A stretch of DNA of 38,841 nt from Candidatus Planktophila sp. (GTDB taxonomy: Bacteria; Actinomycetota; Actinomycetes; Nanopelagicales; Nanopelagicaceae), in contig JAFMBT010000015.1 in the NCBI GenBank assembly GCA_017858325.1, positions 1 through 38,841 of the forward strand, in the 5' to 3' direction. Both the position numbers and the translations under genes were made by a program. Below the pieces are notes generated by a model. That model was not told the origin of the DNA. It did no database searches and was given only the letters and a program-made list of their open reading frames with translations. Numbering within the stretch: the stretch's first letter is position 1; the number at the start of each line of letters is the position of its first letter. Below are positions 33,388 to 38,841 of the stretch, in pieces.

Positions 33388-33399
33388 TTCGTATACGAA
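33388..33399. promoter_or_regulatory. 12-bp perfect palindrome (possible operator)
   Basis: TTCGTATACGAA is flanked by direct repeats actattc. It sits about 30 bp upstream of the DUF2342 start and 124 bp before the divergent gene. It is not an actinobacterial LexA box, which reads GAAC-N4-GTTC. Confidence 0.35.
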
Positions 33400-33509
33400 C
33401 TATTCTTCACAGCTATTTAAGTAGAACACATCGAGAGCAGAATTTCTTCCCCGCTTGCGATGCTTTTTTCTCCTCATTTATGTCGAGGTGCAGAGGGTGA
33501 TTTTGCGAC

Positions 33510-33515
33510 TAGGCT
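33510..33515 (+). promoter_or_regulatory. Leaderless -10 box of the 33523 operon
   Basis: TAGGCT is followed by 7 nt and the ATG at 33523. No Shine-Dalgarno is present. Confidence 0.5.
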
Positions 33516-33522
33516 ATGTCTT

Positions 33523-33774
33523 ATGTCCAATGCATTTTTAGCCCTAATCTGGTGGGTCATCCCTGCCGGAGCGCTCATAGGGGCGTTGGGGTATGTGCTC
33601 TGGGTGACGCAATTTAAAGATCGTTACGAGACTCAGACTTCACGCTCAGTCGATCAGTTTCAGCGATTTCAAGGGGCTTTTAACCAAGCACAGGTTGTTA
33701 CTGTCGATGACGGCCAAGAGTTCAATAATGGCGAAGAGATAAAAGATAGTCAGCTACGAGGAGAAGGAAAATAA
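33523..33774 (+). CDS. Small membrane protein (83 aa)
   Basis: This short protein has one N-terminal membrane helix (LALIWWVIPAGALIGALGYV) followed by a soluble, acidic, Gln-rich tail (SRSVDQFQRFQGAFNQAQVV to the C-terminus). I do not recognise a named family. ATG 33523 is chosen because a -10 box lies 7 nt upstream; codons from 33460 would be untranscribed. The stop at 33774 is 8 bp before the TTG start of the Lon-like protease gene, so the pair is likely an operon. It may assist that membrane protease, but this is only a context argument. Confidence 0.7.
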   Translation: MSNAFLALIWWVIPAGALIGALGYVLWVTQFKDRYETQTSRSVDQFQRFQGAFNQAQVVTVDDGQEFNNGEEIKDSQLRGEGK

Positions 33775-33782
33775 TTCCCCCC

Positions 33783-34565
33783 TTGATATTCCCGCGATTG
33801 CCGCGGCTATCTACTGCACTCATCTATACCTTTTTCATCGTAGCCTTTCTCTCTCCCCTGCAGTATGTGGGAATTACACCAGGAACACCGCAAGGAATTT
33901 TTCCTGAAATTGTAAAAGTTAATTCCAAGGGTGATGCAACGGGATATCCCACTGATGGACAGTTCTATCTTCTGACTATTCGCGTCACATCACCAGGATC
34001 ATATCTTTCGGGAGTTGAAGGAATTTATCGTTGGGTGCGAACAGATCAGGTACTCCTTCCCAGTAGTGTGATTTATCCGCCAGGAACTACCTTTGAAGAA
34101 GAAGATAAACAGTCAAAGGCAGAGATGAAAGGTTCACAAGATTTTGCGCGAACAGTGGCGCTGGACTATCTCATTCGAAATTACCCCAGTGGAGGGTACG
34201 AAAAAATAAAGGCAGAAGATATTTTGATTGATGTTAAAAACACAGGTGGACCCAGCGGAGGGATGATCTTTACCTTGGCAGTAATTGAGTTACTTACCAA
34301 AGAGAACCTGCTTAACGGTCGCTCTGTGGCAGGAACTGGAACGATTGCCAAAGATGGGAAGATTGGCGCTATAGGTGGCATCGAGGAAAAGCTGGTGGCG
34401 GCTAAAAGGGCTGGTGTAGAGCTATTTCTAGCCCCTAAGGAGAATTGTGCAGAACTTTCTTCTATACCTGAGGGGATCACAGTGGCTGCGGTTGGAACGC
34501 TTGATGAGGCTGTTGCAGCGCTGAATTCGAAGAGTCCGAGAGGTTGCGATAGTTTAGGAGCATGA
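33783..34565 (+). CDS. Membrane-anchored Lon-like (S16) protease, PDZ domain absent
   Basis: This 260-residue protein has an N-terminal helix (STALIYTFFIVAFLSPLQYV) and a C-terminal Lon-type catalytic domain: KNTGGPSGGM with Ser158, AGTGTIAKDGKIGAIGGIEE, and Lys203 of EEKLVAAKRAG. The 45-residue Ser-Lys spacing fits the Lon dyad. Relatives (Rv3194c type) are about 340 residues and carry a PDZ domain between the YPPG/SQDFA segment and the catalytic domain. Here that space is only about 30 residues, so the PDZ has been lost. The start is TTG 33783 by default. ATT at 33774 fits the GAGGAGAAGGA ribosome site better. It overlaps UPF0182 by 4 bp. Confidence 0.88.
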   Translation: MIFPRLPRLSTALIYTFFIVAFLSPLQYVGITPGTPQGIFPEIVKVNSKGDATGYPTDGQFYLLTIRVTSPGSYLSGVEGIYRWVRTDQVLLPSSVIYPPGTTFEEEDKQSKAEMKGSQDFARTVALDYLIRNYPSGGYEKIKAEDILIDVKNTGGPSGGMIFTLAVIELLTKENLLNGRSVAGTGTIAKDGKIGAIGGIEEKLVAAKRAGVELFLAPKENCAELSSIPEGITVAAVGTLDEAVAALNSKSPRGCDSLGA

Positions 34566-37360
34566 ATCAACTGCGCAAACCCCTCAATATCACAATCGGT
34601 ATCATCGTTGCTCTCGGAGCGATTATCGCTTCTGCGAGTGGATTTTATATCGATTGGCTCTGGTTTAGATCTGTTGACTTCACAGAAGTCTGGAGCACAA
34701 TTCTGATCACAAAGATTGTTCTCTTTGTGATCGTTGGTGTGATGACCTCACTATTTATCACTGCCAATATTTATATTGCCTATCGCAAACGCCCACTCTA
34801 TGTGCCGTTATCAATTGAAGCCGATAATCTCGAGCGTTATCGCGCGCAGCTCGAACCAATTCGCAAATGGGTATTACTAGGTATTGCAGCAGTTCTCATC
34901 TACTTTGGTGGAACATCCGGATCAGTATTTTGGTCAACCTGGCTCCAATTTAGAAATTCAACGCCATTCGGTGTAACTGACCCACAATTTGGCCTTGATG
35001 TTTCCTTCTTTGCATTTAAGTTACCAATGTATCAAGCGCTCATTGGTTGGGGAATCTCTCTGACCGTTATTTCGACTCTGGCTGCAGTGGGAGTCCATTA
35101 TCTCTACGGCGGAATTCGCCCACAGGCACAGTCAGAGCGCACTACGACGGCAGCGCGAATTCAGATCTCAGTTCTGCTCGGATTTTTTGTACTTCTCAAG
35201 GCAGTTGCTTACTGGTATGACCGTTATGCCTTGGCTCTGAAAGAGAATGCACTCATTACAGGTATGACCTTTAGCGATGTCAATGCTCTACTACCAGCAA
35301 AGGCAATTCTGGCAGCCATTGCAGTTGTCTGCGCGATACTTTTCTTTGCAAGTATTTTCACGCGCTCCTGGCTTCTTCCCACAGCGGGAACCGCACTTCT
35401 TGTTATCTCTTCCGTGTTGATCGCAGGTATTTACCCTGCAGCTATTCAGCAATTCACTGTTAAGCCGTCAGAGTCATCTAAAGAAGCGCCATATATTCAA
35501 CGCAATATCGATGCGACTCGTGTGGCTTATGGCATCAGTGATGTTGAAGTACGGGATTATGATGCAATACTAACGACTAATGCTGGACAGCTAGCAGATG
35601 ATGCGGCGACGATTGCCAACATTCGCCTCATGGATCCGAACGTTCTTTCTGCAACATTCCGCCAGCTTCAGCAGCTCAAGCCTTACTACGCATTCCCTGA
35701 GTCCCTTGATGTCGATAGATATAAAGTCAATGGTGTTTCTCGTGACACAATCGTTGCGGTCCGCGAACTCAGCATTGAAGGTAATCCAAATCGTAACTGG
35801 ATTAACGATCACCTTGTCTACACACATGGTTTTGGATTTGTGGCAGCCTTTGGTAACTCACGTGATGTCGATGGAAAACCAACATTTGCAGTGGGCGATC
35901 TACCTTCGACTAAAGGGCTAGGCGAGTTTGAGCCTCGAATCTACTTCGGTGAGAACACCCCTGATTACTCAATCATTGGTGGTGTAAAGACAGATTCACC
36001 TGTTGAGTTCGATTACCCAGATGATTCATCGGCAAATGGCCAGAAGAACTACACCTATACCGGTAAGGGTGGCGTACCTGTTGGAAACCTATTCAATAAA
36101 TTGCTCTTTGCAATTAAGTATCAAGAACAGCGCATCTTGCTCTCAAATCTGATCAATAAGGATTCAAAGATCATCTTTGATCGTAATCCGCGCGATCGCG
36201 TTGCAAAGGTAGCTCCTTGGTTAACCCTTGATGGAGATCCGTATCCAGCAATTATTGATGGACGCATTCAGTGGATCATCGATGGCTACACAACAAGTTC
36301 TAGTTATCCATATTCACAGACAACGGCGCTTGCTTCAGCCACGACCGATGCGCTTACAGTTAACTCAACATCTGTAACGGCGCAAGCGAATCGAAACCTG
36401 AACTACATTCGAAACTCAGTAAAGGCGACAGTCGATGCTTACGACGGAACAGTCAGCTTGTATCAGTGGGATGAGAAAGATCCAGTACTTGCTACATGGA
36501 TGAAAGTCTTCCCTGGCAGCATCACTCCCAAGAGTGAGATGTCTGCAGAGCTTCTTAGCCACGTACGTTATCCAGCAGATATGTTCAGAGTTCAACGTGA
36601 CGTATTGAGCTCGTATCACGTACAGACTGCTGGAGCTTTCTACGGAGGACAGGACTTCTGGCGCGTTCCTCGTGACCCATCAACATTCGGTGGAAACGCT
36701 GCTGCGCAGCCTCCGTACTACATGACCGTACAAATGCCCGGATCAAATAGACCAACATTTTCACTGACCACACCATTTGTACCTCGCGGTGGCCGTGAAA
36801 ACTTGTCATCTTTTGCCGTTGCAAATTCTGATGTTGGTCCAAATTATGGAAAAATCACTGTCCTGCAGTTGCCACGTAGCACAAACGTTGCCGGACCATC
36901 ACAGGTTGCATCAAACTTTGAAGCAAAACCTGAAGTTGCTAATTCACTCTCGCTCTTGCGACAAGGTGGATCAGATGTGGTTCTCGGAAGTTTGCTGACA
37001 CTTCCAGTAGGTGGCGGACTTCTCTATGTACAACCGGTTTATGTACGCGCGACATCTAATGCTGCTGCATACCCACTCTTGCAGAAAGTTCTTGTCTCAT
37101 TCGGAGATCAAATTGGTTTTGATGGCACTCTTAAGGGCGCCCTTGATCAAGTCTTCGGTGGAAACTCAGGAACACAATCTGGTGGTGGCGATGTTGATTC
37201 TGGTGGTTCGTCATCTGATGTATCAAGTGCCATTGCTAGCGCTATCGCTGCATATAAAGATGGATTAGCTGCATTGGCAAAGGGAGATTTTGCTGCATAC
37301 GATAGCGCGCAGAAGAGATTGAAATCAGCCCTCGATTCAGCAGCAAATGCGGAGAAGTAA
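34562..37360 (+). CDS. UPF0182 family membrane protein
   Basis: This 932-residue protein has the UPF0182/COG1615 layout. About seven N-terminal membrane helices (residues 8-300) come first, including ASGFYIDWLWFRSVDFTEVW. A large extracytoplasmic domain follows with NIDATRVAYGI, NRNWINDHLVYTHGFG and GGENTPDYS-like GENTPDYSIIGG. A Gly/Ser linker (about 860-880) leads to a C-terminal helical segment (LAALAKGDFAAYDSAQKRL). Function is unknown in all organisms. The ATG overlaps the Lon-like gene by 4 bp, and the same pair adjoins in mycobacteria (Rv3194c-Rv3193c, divergently numbered, from memory). A protease-substrate or assembly relationship is possible. Confidence 0.94.
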   Translation: MNQLRKPLNITIGIIVALGAIIASASGFYIDWLWFRSVDFTEVWSTILITKIVLFVIVGVMTSLFITANIYIAYRKRPLYVPLSIEADNLERYRAQLEPIRKWVLLGIAAVLIYFGGTSGSVFWSTWLQFRNSTPFGVTDPQFGLDVSFFAFKLPMYQALIGWGISLTVISTLAAVGVHYLYGGIRPQAQSERTTTAARIQISVLLGFFVLLKAVAYWYDRYALALKENALITGMTFSDVNALLPAKAILAAIAVVCAILFFASIFTRSWLLPTAGTALLVISSVLIAGIYPAAIQQFTVKPSESSKEAPYIQRNIDATRVAYGISDVEVRDYDAILTTNAGQLADDAATIANIRLMDPNVLSATFRQLQQLKPYYAFPESLDVDRYKVNGVSRDTIVAVRELSIEGNPNRNWINDHLVYTHGFGFVAAFGNSRDVDGKPTFAVGDLPSTKGLGEFEPRIYFGENTPDYSIIGGVKTDSPVEFDYPDDSSANGQKNYTYTGKGGVPVGNLFNKLLFAIKYQEQRILLSNLINKDSKIIFDRNPRDRVAKVAPWLTLDGDPYPAIIDGRIQWIIDGYTTSSSYPYSQTTALASATTDALTVNSTSVTAQANRNLNYIRNSVKATVDAYDGTVSLYQWDEKDPVLATWMKVFPGSITPKSEMSAELLSHVRYPADMFRVQRDVLSSYHVQTAGAFYGGQDFWRVPRDPSTFGGNAAAQPPYYMTVQMPGSNRPTFSLTTPFVPRGGRENLSSFAVANSDVGPNYGKITVLQLPRSTNVAGPSQVASNFEAKPEVANSLSLLRQGGSDVVLGSLLTLPVGGGLLYVQPVYVRATSNAAAYPLLQKVLVSFGDQIGFDGTLKGALDQVFGGNSGTQSGGGDVDSGGSSSDVSSAIASAIAAYKDGLAALAKGDFAAYDSAQKRLKSALDSAANAEK

Positions 37361-37378
37361 AAGCAATTACTTCTCAAT

Positions 37379-37407
37379 TTGGTAGATGACCTCGCGGCGA
37401 TTAGGAT
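37379..37407 (+). promoter_or_regulatory. tRNA-fMet promoter
   Basis: -35 TTGGTA (37379-37384), a 17-bp spacer and -10 TAGGAT (37402-37407). The predicted start is near 37414, 5 nt before the tRNA. Confidence 0.6.
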
Positions 37408-37418
37408 TGTCCTACCGA

Positions 37419-37495
<77 letters not shown>

Positions 37496-37526
37496 AGATA
37501 TACAGGTACTTACAGTTGAATGAGAT

Positions 37527-37551
37527 GGCGCCGAAAGGCGCCTTCTTTATT
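37527..37551 (+). terminator. Intrinsic terminator after tRNA-fMet
   Basis: GGCGCC-GAAA-GGCGCC (37527-37542) with a GNRA tetraloop is followed by ttctttatt. It lies 31 nt after the tRNA. Confidence 0.88.
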
Positions 37552-37625
37552 CCCATTTGACTCGATTGTTTCTACAGAGAATTTGGAGGGCAATATCAAT
37601 GCCAAGTAAGCGCTGGTCACACCAC

Positions 37626-37631
37626 TACTCT
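37626..37631 (+). promoter_or_regulatory. Leaderless -10 box of the secreted HExxH protein gene
   Basis: TACTCT is followed by ttatag and the GTG at 37638. No Shine-Dalgarno is present. Confidence 0.45.
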
Positions 37632-37637
37632 TTATAG

Positions 37638-38834
37638 GTGCATTTCAAAAGCAGTGTAACTAGATTCATACTAATTGCACTGATTTCTATATTACTTCCG
37701 GTCCCAGCTGTCTCTGCCCCAAAGGTAACTCCGGGGAATTTCTGCAAGGTTCATAAGCAGAAAGTTAAAAACCAGAACAAGGTATTTACATGCATAAAAT
37801 CCCGTAAGCAGTTGGTTTGGAGCAAGGGTGTAGTAGTTAAGCCAACACCCACACCCATAATTAAGGCCACACCCACACCAACACCCACACCCACACCCAC
37901 ACCCACACCCACGGTAATGCAGGCACCAAAAGTTCTGAGTCCACTTGAGAAACTAAATTCAGATATTTACCAGAGATATGTAGTTGCTCAAAAGAGCATA
38001 AGTCCAATTTTTAATTTTCAACGTTGCCCAAATGCAAACATTGAAATGGCTGAAATCACCGAAAAGGCCTTCATAGACGCCTATTCTTTTTGGGTCCCAA
38101 TCTATACAGCGGCTGCGAAGGTCAATTGGTTATTGATGAGCGAAAAAGATTGGAACTGCTGGTACGAAACGACAGTAAAGTTTGAAGGACCAAATTCGGT
38201 GAGTAGATCCTGGAATGTGTGGAATAAGGATACGGGAATTTTAGGCCACTGCACTGTTAGTTCCACCGCTTTTTGTGGCTATGGAACTGGTGTTCGCGAA
38301 GACGGACTATTCGCCCAGTACAACCTCCTTGGCACTAATTACACAGTCGCACCAACTCCATTGACGGTTCATCACGAGACTGTCCACATTTATCAATCCC
38401 AGTTAATTGCGGATAATTATAAAACTTCAAAGACACATACAGCTGCTTGTTGGTTCATTGAAGGCCAAGCTAATCTCTTTGGCGTCCCAATCGCATTCAA
38501 AGGTGATTCAACTGCCCACCGCACTTTCGAGAAGAACCGCTTGCTTAATGTTTATCCTCAAGGAGGCTCCTACACAAAGGATCAGTGGCTCGGGGTCCTT
38601 AATGAATTACAGAACAATAAAACCAGTTTCTGTTTTGATAATGAACTTGGCTACTCGCTTGGTTGGTTCGCTCTCGAATGGACATACATGAATTACTCTA
38701 TTGAGGAGATGCATACGTTCTTAGAAGCTATGGCCAAGGGCTCAACTTGGGGGCAAGCTATCCAAAGTGTCCTCTCGATAGATGAACAGAATTACTACAG
38801 CAAAATCGCCCAGTATCTGGCAGATGAGCTTTAG
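37638..38834 (+). CDS. Secreted protein with HExxH motif and Thr-Pro linker
   Basis: This 398-residue protein starts with a signal peptide (FILIALISILLPVPAVSA, cleavage likely after VSA near residue 27). A short Cys-containing domain (NFCKVHKQKVKNQNKVFTCI) resembles small actinobacterial surface modules. A (Thr-Pro)n linker is encoded by a hexanucleotide repeat. The C-terminal domain has HHETVHIYQ, with HETVH at 246-250, and E275 in WFIEGQAN. This is a gluzincin-like zinc site (HExxH plus a downstream Glu). Several cysteines (NWNCW, GHCTVSSTAFCG) may form disulfides. I do not recognise the exact family; secreted metallopeptidase is a reasonable inference. The start is GTG, apparently leaderless. 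Confidence 0.75.
   Translation: MHFKSSVTRFILIALISILLPVPAVSAPKVTPGNFCKVHKQKVKNQNKVFTCIKSRKQLVWSKGVVVKPTPTPIIKATPTPTPTPTPTPTPTVMQAPKVLSPLEKLNSDIYQRYVVAQKSISPIFNFQRCPNANIEMAEITEKAFIDAYSFWVPIYTAAAKVNWLLMSEKDWNCWYETTVKFEGPNSVSRSWNVWNKDTGILGHCTVSSTAFCGYGTGVREDGLFAQYNLLGTNYTVAPTPLTVHHETVHIYQSQLIADNYKTSKTHTAACWFIEGQANLFGVPIAFKGDSTAHRTFEKNRLLNVYPQGGSYTKDQWLGVLNELQNNKTSFCFDNELGYSLGWFALEWTYMNYSIEEMHTFLEAMAKGSTWGQAIQSVLSIDEQNYYSKIAQYLADEL
37867..37912 (+). repeat. ccacac hexanucleotide microsatellite in a CDS
   Basis: About seven near-perfect copies of a 6-bp unit encode the Thr-Pro linker of the secreted HExxH protein. A shorter related stretch lies at 37842-37857. Copy changes keep the frame, so only linker length would vary. 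Confidence 0.85.
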
Positions 38835-38841
38835 GCTGGTG

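Noticed and set aside
33388-33399. LexA/SOS box
   Set aside because: The half-sites are TTCG/CGAA, the reverse of the GAAC-N4-GTTC box of actinobacteria.

Overview
The window looks like a streamlined, mid-to-low GC actinobacterial chromosome, most likely a freshwater acI/Nanopelagicales-type organism ('Ca. Planktophila'-like). The actinobacterial assignment rests on family content: WhiB7 with its AT-hook, the AdnAB-type helicase-nuclease pair, DUF4307, a DUF2342 metalloprotease-like protein, UPF0182 and DUF5679. Short gaps, ATGA overlaps and many apparently leaderless genes (TANNNT about 6-8 nt before the start codon) point to a small compact genome. The genus-level guess is inference.

Layout. 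1-245: start of an MFS transporter, cut by the window edge. 318-2071: DrrA/DrrB-type ABC exporter. 2116-3032: greA and DUF4307. 3047-4928: small membrane protein, SURF1, DUF3817 and a cis-prenyltransferase in one tight cluster. 5044-7220: PIN-PhoH protein and a secreted lytic transglycosylase with a structured leader. 7232-10328: xseA-xseB-class I fumarase operon, divergent from ispH (10355-11317). 11314-12905: rmuC and a small membrane protein. 12957-15927: ychF and typA. 15992-22275: adnA-adnB. 22272-23102: EEP-family hydrolase, divergent from nudC-uvrD2 (23131-25724). 25761-26470: whiB7 with a complete visible attenuation leader. 26484-27457: mutM and DUF2256. 27521-27961: lipoprotein. 27990-30949: ABC1 kinase, ThiF/cyclodehydratase-like protein and DUF5679. 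31046-31645: YgjP-like metallohydrolase, followed by a repeat-rich gap. 31950-33356: DUF2342. 33523-37360: small membrane protein, PDZ-less Lon-like protease and UPF0182. 37419-37495: initiator tRNA-Met. 37638-38834: secreted HExxH protein.

From memory, the left half (greA to ychF) follows the Mycobacterium tuberculosis Rv1080c-Rv1112 order with deletions and insertions. The right half (adnAB to UPF0182) follows Rv3202c-Rv3193c. The two blocks, far apart in mycobacteria, meet here between typA and adnA. Functionally the window combines DNA repair (AdnAB, UvrD2, MutM, XseAB, RmuC), translation and stress GTPases, isoprenoid synthesis, cytochrome oxidase assembly, envelope proteins and an antibiotic/amino-acid stress regulator.

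Most notable observations: (1) the whiB7 leader, with a promoter, a leaderless Ala-rich 59-codon uORF, an antiterminator arm and an intrinsic terminator; (2) short tandem repeats that begin at or overlap stop codons at three gene ends; (3) a consistent leaderless-promoter pattern, including divergent gene pairs only 26-28 bp apart; (4) a Lon-like protease that seems to have lost its PDZ domain.
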